The translations under genes and the position numbers were made by a program. From contig NATN01000215.1 in assembly GCA_002085355.1 (NCBI GenBank), forward strand, positions 1 through 5,345: a stretch of 5,345 bases of DNA. Direction: 5' to 3'. The notes beneath the pieces were generated by a model. It ran no database searches. It saw only the letters and a list, made by a program, of their open reading frames with translations, and was not told the origin of the DNA. Origin of the DNA: Candidatus Zhuqueibacterota bacterium 4484_87. Lineage in GTDB: Bacteria > Zhuqueibacterota > Zhuqueibacteria > Thermofontimicrobiales > Thermofontimicrobiaceae. Below, piece after piece: positions 1-5,345 of this stretch (positions within the stretch are counted from its first letter, which is position 1; each line of letters opens with the position of its first letter).

Positions 1-618
1 TTTGTTCAAATCACTGTAAACAAACTGATCCAGCGCCGGGCAATAGGTGTAAAACATGGGATAAGTCTCGCCCTCGGGACCTGTCTCCAGCGCCATGGGA
101 TAAGCCAGGCCATTCACTTCAATGTGAGTGAAGCCAAATTTTGCCATCTGTTTGATGTATGTCTCGCGATTCAAGTTTTTCTGAATCCTGCCCGGCTGAG
201 TGAGAAAATAATCGTAACACGACCGCTGCCATTTGAACGCCGGTTCGGTCAATTTGCCCTTCAAAAATGGTTCCAGACTTTTGTCCAATTCATCGTCCAG
301 CAAATTGCTGGCGTATCCGTATAAAAATTGCTGGTGCGAGCACGCCAGAACGCCAGCGCCCTGCTCATCAATTTTACAAAAAACGAAATTCTCTTTATCC
401 GTCTTAAAAAAGTCAATTCCCCTTTTTTTCAAATCACCAATGCTACCGATGGCAATGGAAAAAACCCCGTTCTCATTCGTATTTGCTTTTTTCACTACTT
501 CAATTTGAATTTCAGGAAAAATCCCTTTGAATTCTTCCGCTACGGTTTTCGCAACCATCGGTGTATCTTCAAAAATCTGAATTTTTCTCGTCTTTTTCAA
601 TGCGTCTCTAATTGTCAT
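1..618 (-). CDS. Partial protein of unknown function, GH20/GH67-like N-terminal region (3' end beyond window)
   Basis: The frame is open from an ATG at 618 to the left edge, giving 206 residues with no stop, so the C-terminus is missing. I do not recognise the protein by name. Residues 11-110 look like the small alpha/beta domain that precedes the barrel in several glycosidase families (GH20, GH67, GH84, GH115). The strand FSIAIGSIG (53-61) is followed by FVFCKIDEQGAGVLACS (78-94) and then FLYGYASNLLD (98-108), resembling the 'glycine turn, then LLYG helix' ending of that domain. Residues 128-170 (from FKWQRSCYDYF to FTHIEVNG) would be the start of a TIM barrel, with a conserved-looking aromatic stretch at 186-201. 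There is no signal peptide or membrane segment, so it is probably cytoplasmic. The start is supported by AGGAG six bases upstream. That site overlaps the stop of the aminotransferase-fold gene, so the two are very likely co-translated. Glycosidase activity is an inference; no catalytic residue can be assigned in the visible part. Confidence 0.8.
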   Translation of the reverse strand, partial: MTIRDALKKTRKIQIFEDTPMVAKTVAEEFKGIFPEIQIEVVKKANTNENGVFSIAIGSIGDLKKRGIDFFKTDKENFVFCKIDEQGAGVLACSHQQFLYGYASNLLDDELDKSLEPFLKGKLTEPAFKWQRSCYDYFLTQPGRIQKNLNRETYIKQMAKFGFTHIEVNGLAYPMALETGPEGETYPMFYTYCPALDQFVYSDLNK

Positions 619-630
619 TTGCCTCTCCTA
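619..630 (-). promoter_or_regulatory. Ribosome binding site overlapping the upstream stop codon (translational coupling)
   Basis: On the minus strand the TAG stop of the aminotransferase-fold gene (630-628) runs straight into an AGGAG (629-625) that lies six bases before the ATG at 618. The binding site therefore shares two bases with the stop codon. This arrangement favours re-initiation by the terminating ribosome and ties synthesis of the two proteins together. It also fixes the start of the left-edge gene. Confidence 0.75.
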
Positions 631-1911
631 CTTCCTTGCATATTTTTTAATTTCGTCCAACAACATGTCCACTTGATTTTCATTATTGTAAACGTGAAGC
701 GACACACGAATTCCCTCAAGGTCCGCCTCGGGAACCACGCGCACGCGGAACTGGCGACCAACCAGATATTTCCCGACTTCACGAAAATTGCGATTTTTTA
801 TTTTGAAAGAAATGAGGCTTGTGCGATACTTTTCTTCCTCCGGAGAAAGCAACTCGACCTCGGGAATATTTTGCAGACCGGCATAAAATCTTTCCGCCAA
901 CTTCCGATTGTGCTGATGAATTCGCTCCAGGCCAATGGTTGTGACAAATTCTATCGCCTTGCCCAATCCGTGAAAAAGCGCCTCGTTCTGCGTGGCATAC
1001 TCATACCGCTGCGCCGTGGGATTCAACCTGAATTCTTCGGTGCGAACATTAAAACCGCCGTCTGAATAAGCACCGACTACCGTTGGCTGCAACGTATCGA
1101 GCAAATCTTCGCGAACGTAAAAAATTCCTGAGCGTTTGGGGCCCAGCACCCATTTGTGTCCGCTGAATGCGTAAAAATCAACACCCAAATCCGCCACATC
1201 AACAGGAACTTCACCCACTGCCTGTGCCCCGTCCAGAGCGAACCACAGTTTTTTTGCCCTTGCTAATTCACCGATTTCTTTCACAGGAAAAAGCTGCCCC
1301 GTCGTACACGTCACGTGACTGATGAAAAGCAATCTTGTTTTTCTGGTGATAAGCTTCTCTATTCGATCGACATTTCCTAATCCGTCTGAAAAGTCCGGGT
1401 CGAAAAATTTCACGCGAATTCCGTGCCGGTGCAGATTGTGAAGCAGTGGCACGTGCAAAGCAGCATGTTCATGAGTGGAAGAGATAATTTCATCGCCCTT
1501 TTTCAGAGGCAATCCATTCAGCACAATATTGATGCCTTCTGTGGCTGTGCCCACTAGGGCAATTTCTTCTTTCCTGCGATTGTTGATTAATTTTTTTGCA
1601 CTTTCTTTTATTTCCAGCCATTTTTCATGATCATATCCGGGCCGCGGATGTATTTGCTGCTCATTGGTGCTGGCTTGAACTTCGTGCATGACCAGGCTTG
1701 GCGTGGCGCCAATGCCGCCGGTGTTGAAATAGTAATAGTCTTTGGGAAAAACAAATTGCTCGCGCACAACCTGCCAGAATTCGCTCTCATCCATTGCATT
1801 AGCGAGCGCTGTATCCAATTTTTTCGGCGCGGCTGACAGAACAGCATCCTTTTGCAACAAAAGCCCGCCGGTCATCAAACCCATCGATTGAATAAATTGT
1901 CGCCTTTTCAT
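628..1911 (-). CDS. Tat-exported PLP-dependent class V aminotransferase-fold protein (isopenicillin N epimerase-like)
   Basis: This 427-residue protein has the fold type I layout of the class V aminotransferase family, which includes cysteine desulfurases, selenocysteine lyases and isopenicillin N epimerase. Visible landmarks are a phosphate-binding turn GTATEGIN (121-128), the cofactor-stacking histidine in STHEHA (H147 or H149), the cofactor aspartate in LDGAQAVG (D227) with Q230, the Schiff-base lysine in SGHKW (K253), and the carboxylate-binding arginine in RVSLHVYN (R402). The loop before R402, where cysteine desulfurases carry their persulfide cysteine, has none; the only cysteine is C202. 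A desulfurase role is therefore unlikely, and an epimerase, lyase or transaminase role fits better. The N-terminus KRRQFIQ, followed by a hydrophobic stretch (about 9-19) and a possible Ala-type cleavage site near 26-28, is a Tat signal, so the enzyme is probably folded with cofactor and exported. ATG 1911 is preceded by GAAGG at eight bases. Substrate is unknown. Confidence 0.9.
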   Translation of the reverse strand: MKRRQFIQSMGLMTGGLLLQKDAVLSAAPKKLDTALANAMDESEFWQVVREQFVFPKDYYYFNTGGIGATPSLVMHEVQASTNEQQIHPRPGYDHEKWLEIKESAKKLINNRRKEEIALVGTATEGINIVLNGLPLKKGDEIISSTHEHAALHVPLLHNLHRHGIRVKFFDPDFSDGLGNVDRIEKLITRKTRLLFISHVTCTTGQLFPVKEIGELARAKKLWFALDGAQAVGEVPVDVADLGVDFYAFSGHKWVLGPKRSGIFYVREDLLDTLQPTVVGAYSDGGFNVRTEEFRLNPTAQRYEYATQNEALFHGLGKAIEFVTTIGLERIHQHNRKLAERFYAGLQNIPEVELLSPEEEKYRTSLISFKIKNRNFREVGKYLVGRQFRVRVVPEADLEGIRVSLHVYNNENQVDMLLDEIKKYARK

Positions 1912-1990
1912 TATCCTTACCTTCTTTCCAAGAATCGTTTCTTTAATTCACTTTTGATTTAATAGCGAAACATCCGTAAAAATATTTTTT

Positions 1991-2112
1991 GACCGCGGAG
2001 TTCACAAAGAAGGCGCAAAGTACGCAAAGAAAAATTGGAATTAGAAATCATTTTTGAAAAAGCAATACAAATTCTTTGTGCCCTTTGTGTATTCTTCGCG
2101 ACCTTTGTGGTT
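1991..2112. repeat. Long imperfect hairpin: 41-base arms of CNCRAAG-type units
   Basis: The left arm (1991-2031) and the reverse complement of the right arm (2072-2112) align without gaps at 28 of 41 positions. Ten of the 13 differences are G/A exchanges, which leave G-T or G-U wobble pairing possible on one strand or the other. Each arm contains four copies of a heptamer (CACAAAG, CGCAAAG and variants on the left; CTTTGTG and CTTCGCG on the right) with the same irregular spacing of 9, 11 and 9 bases in mirror order. The loop of 40 bases (2032-2071) is AT-rich. It occupies the middle of the 235-base gap between the oxidoreductase stop and the aminotransferase-fold start, 34 bases past the former. 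No T-run typical of an intrinsic terminator follows it on the minus strand. Function is unknown; candidates are an mRNA 3'-end stabiliser or a dispersed REP-like repeat. Confidence 0.75.
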
Positions 2113-2146
2113 AGTTTTTCAGCTAATTACAATATCAGGTCTTCGT

Positions 2147-3307
2147 TCACTCTTTCAATTCAGGAATATCAACCCAGCATCTTTTCTCCCACGCTTCCAT
2201 CCCCTTTTCCGCCAGTTGTACGCCCTTGGCGGCTTCCAATAGATTCCAGCGAAACGGCTCGTCCGCCACAAGGTGTTTCAAATATAATTCCCATTGCGCT
2301 TTAAAAGCATTCTCGTAAAAATCCTGTCCTTTGACCGGTTTCCAGGTGTCGAAATAATTAATTTCGCTGTCTTCGTCCGGATTCCAGACTGGGCGCGGCG
2401 TATCTTCGTAAGATTGATACACACAATGCCGCAAACCTGCCACTGCCGAACCTTCAGTCCCGTCAACCTGCAAAGTGAACAAATCATCCCGGCGGACGCG
2501 AACTGTCCAGGACGAGTTGAAATGAGCGATGATGTCGTCTTCCAGCAGGAAAGTGGAATAAGCCGCATCATCAGCCGTGCACTCGTAGGGATTTCCCTGT
2601 TCGTCCCAGCGTTTTTTAATGTGAGTCGCGCCGAGACAACTCACCGCTTTCACTTCGCCGAATAAATTGTCCAGGACGTACCTCCAATGTGGAAACATGT
2701 CCAGAATAATGCTTCCGCCGTCTTCTTTGCGGTAATTCCAGGAAGGTCGCTGCGCCGGGACACGGTCGCCTTCAAAAACCCAATAGCCGAATTCTCCGCG
2801 CAGGGATAAAATTTTTCCAAAAAATCCGTTGTCAATCAGCTCCTTCAATTTCAACAATCCGGGAAGCCACAATTTATCCTGTACCACTCCGTTCTTCAAT
2901 CCGGCTTTTTTTGCCAGTAGATATAACTCATAAGCATCCTCAGTATTTGTCGCTGTCGGTTTCTCGCAGTAAATATGTTTCCCGGCAGCAATCGCTTTTT
3001 TGACACTCTCCACGCGCAAACTCGTTGTTTGTGCGTCGAAATAAAGTTCGTAATTTTTATCGCTCAATGCCTCATCCAGATTTGTCGTCCAGCGAGCAAT
3101 CCCTGATTTTTCTGATAAATTTTTCAACTTTTCCGGATTGCGCCCGACTAAAATCGGATCCGGCATAATACGTTCATTTTCATTCAGAGCCACTCCGCCC
3201 TGTTTGATAATTTCCACAATCGATCGCATCAAATGCTGGTTCGAGCCCATTCTCCCGGTCACGCCGTTCATGATTACGCCAACGCGTCTCACATTCTCAG
3301 TTCCCAT
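2147..3307 (-). CDS. Gfo/Idh/MocA family NAD(P)-dependent oxidoreductase
   Basis: From the ATG at 3307 this is a 386-residue protein, a normal length for the family. The N-terminal Rossmann domain (about 7-120) opens with VGVIMNGVTGRMG (9-21), a glycine motif that looks more like the GxxGRMG of dihydrodipicolinate reductase than the usual GxGxxG. It ends with the family signature CEKP (114-117). The C-terminal alpha/beta domain carries GGSIILDMFPHW (197-208). K116, D203 and H207 match the lysine, aspartate and histidine used for catalysis in inositol dehydrogenase-type members, so the protein should be an active dehydrogenase on a sugar, polyol or sugar acid. No signal peptide is seen, suggesting a cytoplasmic enzyme. 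A TTG one codon earlier (3310) is also possible, but ATG lies nine bases after a strong GGAGG and is preferred. It stands between the cupin and aminotransferase-fold genes, with a repeat hairpin on each side. The exact substrate cannot be read from sequence. Confidence 0.92.
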   Translation of the reverse strand: MGTENVRRVGVIMNGVTGRMGSNQHLMRSIVEIIKQGGVALNENERIMPDPILVGRNPEKLKNLSEKSGIARWTTNLDEALSDKNYELYFDAQTTSLRVESVKKAIAAGKHIYCEKPTATNTEDAYELYLLAKKAGLKNGVVQDKLWLPGLLKLKELIDNGFFGKILSLRGEFGYWVFEGDRVPAQRPSWNYRKEDGGSIILDMFPHWRYVLDNLFGEVKAVSCLGATHIKKRWDEQGNPYECTADDAAYSTFLLEDDIIAHFNSSWTVRVRRDDLFTLQVDGTEGSAVAGLRHCVYQSYEDTPRPVWNPDEDSEINYFDTWKPVKGQDFYENAFKAQWELYLKHLVADEPFRWNLLEAAKGVQLAEKGMEAWEKRCWVDIPELKE

Positions 3308-3316
3308 CAAATAATT

Positions 3317-3321
3317 CCTCC
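3317..3321 (-). promoter_or_regulatory. Strong Shine-Dalgarno (GGAGG) of the oxidoreductase
   Basis: GGAGG on the minus strand lies nine bases before ATG 3307 and six before an in-frame TTG at 3310. Both spacings are workable; codon preference decides for ATG. The site lies outside the neighbouring hairpin, so translation initiation would not be buried in that stem. Confidence 0.65.
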
Positions 3322-3358
3322 AATCACAATCTCAATTTTTTAATTTCAAATTCTTCGC

Positions 3359-3429
3359 CACCAAGGCGCGAAGCCCCAAAGTTTTCTAAATATTTTTTTG
3401 CTTCGAGCCTTTGAGTCTTCGAGACTTTC
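3359..3429. repeat. Short imperfect hairpin of 8-base units, same core as the 1991-2112 repeat
   Basis: Three 8-base units on the left (3359-3382: CACCAAGG, CGCGAAGC, CCCAAAGT) face three complete units and one partial unit on the right (3401-3429: CTTCGAGC, CTTTGAGT, CTTCGAGA, then CTTTC). An ungapped comparison of 21 bases of each arm gives 14 matches. The loop (3383-3400) is 18 bases and nearly all A/T. The shared core, CNCRAAG or its complement, is the same as in the hairpin at 1991-2112, but the period is a steady 8. The right array reaches the cupin stop codon at 3430-3432. The element fills most of the gap between the cupin and the oxidoreductase. A transcription-termination role is possible, but no clean T-run after a GC stem is present. 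Confidence 0.65.
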
Positions 3430-3876
3430 TTAATCTGCCTTACCGATAAACTGCGGCTGTGCCCCTTCAGGAAGCGGCGGCACGTCTTTCCCGGCTACCG
3501 GCAAAGTTCCGTCCAATTCCTGACGCCAGTGTGCCACATCGCCTGCGGGTCCGTAAACATAAATCATTTTCAGCGGTTCATCGCCGATATTGGTCAATTG
3601 ATGAAAAACTCCTGGCGGAATAAAGACAGCCTGCCCGCCGGTCATTTCCATTTTTTCTTCTCCGAGACACATTTCGCCTTTGCCTTCGATAATGAAATAA
3701 ACTTCTTCCTGCTCTTGATTGTGCCAGGGCACCTGTCCTCCATTGGGCTCAAGCGTCACATAGCCCATGGAAAAGCTCTTCGCCTGAATCGGGGACATGC
3801 CACCGACTAAATTTTGCGTCCTGCGCCGCGCAGGATAGGTTCTGCCTTCTATTTTTTTCAAATCTGCGATTGTCAT
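3430..3876 (-). CDS. Small single-domain cupin
   Basis: From ATG 3876 the protein has 148 residues, typical of a one-domain cupin. Cupin motif 1 is seen at 46-65, with H52, Q54 and E58 in the metal-ligand positions; the second histidine of the usual HxH is replaced by glutamine. Motif 2 at 81-96 is canonical: P88, G89, H92 and N96. A C-terminal tail from about 109 (GPAGDVAHWRQEL, then a proline-rich end) lies beyond the barrel. No signal peptide is present. Cupins of this size bind a divalent metal and may be isomerases, dioxygenases or sugar-acid-processing enzymes. Next to a GH88 hydrolase, a role like KdgF (ring opening of unsaturated monouronates) is an attractive guess, but the sequence is not clearly KdgF. 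A TTG at 3915 would add 13 residues, but these are encoded partly by the heptamer repeat. ATG 3876 has GGAG at eight bases and is preferred. Confidence 0.88.
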   Translation of the reverse strand: MTIADLKKIEGRTYPARRRTQNLVGGMSPIQAKSFSMGYVTLEPNGGQVPWHNQEQEEVYFIIEGKGEMCLGEEKMEMTGGQAVFIPPGVFHQLTNIGDEPLKMIYVYGPAGDVAHWRQELDGTLPVAGKDVPPLPEGAQPQFIGKAD

Positions 3877-3884
3877 CTTTCGGT

Positions 3885-3888
3885 CTCC
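3885..3888 (-). promoter_or_regulatory. Shine-Dalgarno (GGAG) that decides the cupin start
   Basis: GGAG on the minus strand sits eight bases before ATG 3876. It lies 13 bases beyond the end of the heptamer array, so the translated region can begin outside the repeat. This favours ATG 3876 over the in-frame TTG at 3915, which falls inside the array. Confidence 0.6.
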
Positions 3889-3901
3889 GTATTCGTTCTG
3901 A

Positions 3902-4039
3902 AGTTTATGGTTCAAAGTTTATAGTTCATAGTTTGTAGTTTATAGTTTGTGGTTCGGAGTTTGTAATTTTTTGATCGAGACACCAAAACCCAATACTCAA
4001 AACTCGAAACCCGTAACCCGAAACTCCAAACTCACAACT
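3902..4039. repeat. Two facing arrays of 7-base tandem repeats (large imperfect hairpin)
   Basis: The left array (3902-3964) is nine back-to-back heptamers on the plus strand with consensus RGTTYRT (most often AGTTTAT or AGTTTGT), in exact 7-base phase for 63 bases. The right array (3984-4039) is eight back-to-back heptamers with consensus CRAAACY (for example CGAAACC, CAAAACT), in exact phase for 56 bases; read on the minus strand it is RGTTTYG. The arms therefore face each other across a 19-base loop (3965-3983). The units drift by one or two bases but never lose register. The right array ends one base before the GH88 stop codon, and the left array ends 25 bases before the cupin start, so the element nearly fills the gap. 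It is too short-unit and spacer-free to be CRISPR. Function is unknown. Confidence 0.8.
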
Positions 4040-4040
4040 C

Positions 4041-5345
4041 TCACACAGCACAATTATAGAATTTCAACTCAGCGTCACCGCGAATCATGCGCTGGATATA
4101 GAGTGCAGCTTCTCGCGCATGATAGTCTCCCCACATGCTGGATTCGCCGCAGGGAATTTTTGAATTTTTCGGCACATGATCCCAGCCATTAGGACGATGA
4201 TAAATGGAATGAAGGATCAAGCCCTGATGCGAACTTTTTCTGCTCAAATAGGGTTCTTCCAGCAAAGCATCCATCACAGTCAAACCTGCCTCCCAGTATT
4301 TTTTGCCGCGCTCATTCTCGCCTTTTTCGCTCAAATATTTTCCCAATCGCAGTAATCCCTGCGCTGCAATCGCCGCTGCCGAGCTATCCACCGGTTCAAA
4401 ATCATTGTAAGGATCAGACGGTTTATTCAAATAATCACCCAATTTATGCAGCAAAGGAGCACCTGTATCCCAGTAAGGAATTCCGTCCAGCGGTGTATTT
4501 TCAATGTAAAAATCGCAAGTTGCCTCCGCCGCCTGACGCATAAATTTCATAACTTCTCTTTTCCCGTTTTCAGTCGGAAATTCATTTTCGTCAATGTGCT
4601 CCAGAAATTGCAGTTCTTCGGCATAGCCGCACATAATCCACGCCAGACCACGCGTCCAGGTGGTGAACGGCGAAAATCCTTGCTGGGAATTGGGACAACG
4701 GTAATTGCTGTCATTCAAATTAAAAATACTCTCGTGCGCCACCCTGCCGCGGACATCATAAGCGTCGCGGCCCTCGCCGTAATAAACTGAAAATTTCGCT
4801 GTGGTGCAAGCGTGCTTTACCAGACGTTCCAGAAGCGAAATCGCCCGATCATTTTCATCCATGAGCACATGCCCCAACAAGTAACTTGCCGCCAGAGCGC
4901 GCAACGAACGAATCGTGTCAGCGAACAAGGAGTGAGGCCCATTGAACGAATAGATGTAGCCATATCCGTCATTGAGTTCAGTCCATCTTTTTGCCTGCAC
5001 TGCACCGGAAATTTTCAACGCTAACTGGTAAAAATTCCGCTCCCATTCATTTTCCGGAATCTTGCCTTCGTTCATCAAGCGCAGCAAATTTCCGTAAGTG
5101 CTGATATTGTTGAATCCGTGATCGTGCACGCCAAAATGGCTCACGTGAGGTGCCATCAATTCAACAGTTTTCGTCTTTCCTATTTCCAAAAATTGTTTGT
5201 CATCCGTGGCTTCAAATTGCAAAATCGCTGATCCGAATTGAAAACCCTGTGTCCATTCCGTCCAGCCGCGGGTTGTGTATTTGCCTTCGATTGTGAAAAC
5301 CGGGGCTCCCTGCGCAGGATCAAAGGATTTCTCAATCGATACTAT
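4041..5345 (-). CDS. GH88-type unsaturated glucuronyl hydrolase (5' end beyond window)
   Basis: The frame is open from the right edge to a TGA at 4041, giving 434 residues; a TTG at 5222 is not the start, because clear family sequence lies upstream of it. In fragment numbering the GH88 (alpha/alpha)6-barrel landmarks are WTQGFQFG (31-38), HDHGF with D75 matching the first catalytic aspartate, FADTIRSL with D143 matching the second, TTWTRGLAW (228-236), DSSAAAIAAQGLL (320-332) and MWGDYHAREA (404-413). Such enzymes hydrate the double bond of a 4,5-unsaturated uronate at the non-reducing end, which releases it from products of polysaccharide lyases acting on glycosaminoglycans, ulvan, xanthan or similar chains. 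One departure is SQQG (220-223), where, from memory, characterised GH88 enzymes have THQG with a substrate-contacting histidine. Roughly 15 to 60 N-terminal residues are missing, so a signal peptide cannot be judged. GH105 is a related alternative, but the motifs favour GH88. Confidence 0.88.
   Translation of the reverse strand: MVSIEKSFDPAQGAPVFTIEGKYTTRGWTEWTQGFQFGSAILQFEATDDKQFLEIGKTKTVELMAPHVSHFGVHDHGFNNISTYGNLLRLMNEGKIPENEWERNFYQLALKISGAVQAKRWTELNDGYGYIYSFNGPHSLFADTIRSLRALAASYLLGHVLMDENDRAISLLERLVKHACTTAKFSVYYGEGRDAYDVRGRVAHESIFNLNDSNYRCPNSQQGFSPFTTWTRGLAWIMCGYAEELQFLEHIDENEFPTENGKREVMKFMRQAAEATCDFYIENTPLDGIPYWDTGAPLLHKLGDYLNKPSDPYNDFEPVDSSAAAIAAQGLLRLGKYLSEKGENERGKKYWEAGLTVMDALLEEPYLSRKSSHQGLILHSIYHRPNGWDHVPKNSKIPCGESSMWGDYHAREAALYIQRMIRGDAELKFYNCAV

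Noticed and set aside
328..1065. 245-residue open frame on the plus strand
   Set aside because: It is antisense to the aminotransferase-fold and left-edge genes, both with clear family features and ribosome binding sites. Its translation is low-complexity Phe/Leu/Arg-rich with no domain.
628..1911. Cysteine desulfurase (SufS/NifS) assignment
   Set aside because: The catalytic cysteine loop before R402 has no cysteine, and the protein has an export signal.
1912..1990. Sigma-70-type promoter for the aminotransferase-fold gene
   Set aside because: AT-rich hexamers such as TTTACG and TATTAA are present, but their spacing (about 10 bases) is wrong for a promoter call.
1991..2112. Ordinary intrinsic terminator
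   Set aside because: The loop is 40 bases, the stem is imperfect, and no T-run follows the hairpin in the minus-strand direction of the genes.
2035..2304. 89-residue plus-strand open frame
   Set aside because: It starts inside the repeat hairpin and runs antisense into the oxidoreductase gene; no recognisable features.
3877..3915. N-terminal extension of the cupin from TTG 3915
   Set aside because: The TTG lies in the heptamer array, and a better ATG with GGAG at eight bases exists at 3876.
3902..4039. CRISPR array
   Set aside because: Units are 7 bases with no spacers and drift in sequence; the two arrays face opposite directions. No cas gene is visible.
3947..4192. 81-residue plus-strand open frame
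   Set aside because: Its N-terminal part is a translation of the heptamer arrays and the rest is antisense to the GH88 gene.

Overview
The window looks like part of a carbohydrate/uronic-acid utilisation locus from an uncultured, probably Gram-negative bacterium. Base composition is moderate, Shine-Dalgarno-like sites precede the genes, and one protein carries a twin-arginine export signal. The gene mix (GH88 hydrolase, Gfo/Idh/MocA oxidoreductase, cupin, Tat-exported class V aminotransferase fold) fits environmental lineages such as Bacteroidota, Calditrichota or KSB1-like phyla. That placement is a low-confidence inference; the window has no phylogenetic marker.

All five genes lie on the minus strand. 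In transcription order (right to left) they are: a GH88-type unsaturated glucuronyl hydrolase with its 5' end beyond the right edge (4041-5345); a small single-domain cupin (3430-3876); a Gfo/Idh/MocA oxidoreductase (2147-3307); a Tat-signalled PLP-dependent class V aminotransferase-fold protein (628-1911); and, nine bases further on, a protein I do not recognise by name that resembles the N-terminal part of GH20/GH67-like glycosidases and runs off the left edge (1-618). No transporter, regulator, RNA gene, insertion sequence or CRISPR array is visible. No stretch longer than 300 bases lacks a gene.

A plausible joint role is processing of oligosaccharides that end in a 4,5-unsaturated uronate. 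GH88 would release the unsaturated sugar, the cupin could act on it or its ring-opened product, and the oxidoreductase could carry out an NAD(P)-dependent redox step. The roles of the aminotransferase-fold protein and the left-edge protein are unknown. This pathway is inferred from family membership and adjacency only.

The most unusual signal is outside the genes. Each of the three intergenic gaps longer than 100 bases holds an imperfect inverted repeat whose arms are built from short tandem units of 7 to 11 bases, facing each other across an AT-rich loop of 18 to 40 bases. Two gaps share a related heptamer core (CNCRAAG and its complement). The third uses a different heptamer (RGTTYRT facing CRAAACY) with near-perfect 7-base phasing over 63 and 56 bases. 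In two gaps the element abuts or touches the stop codon of the gene upstream in transcription. The only tight gene junction has no such element.
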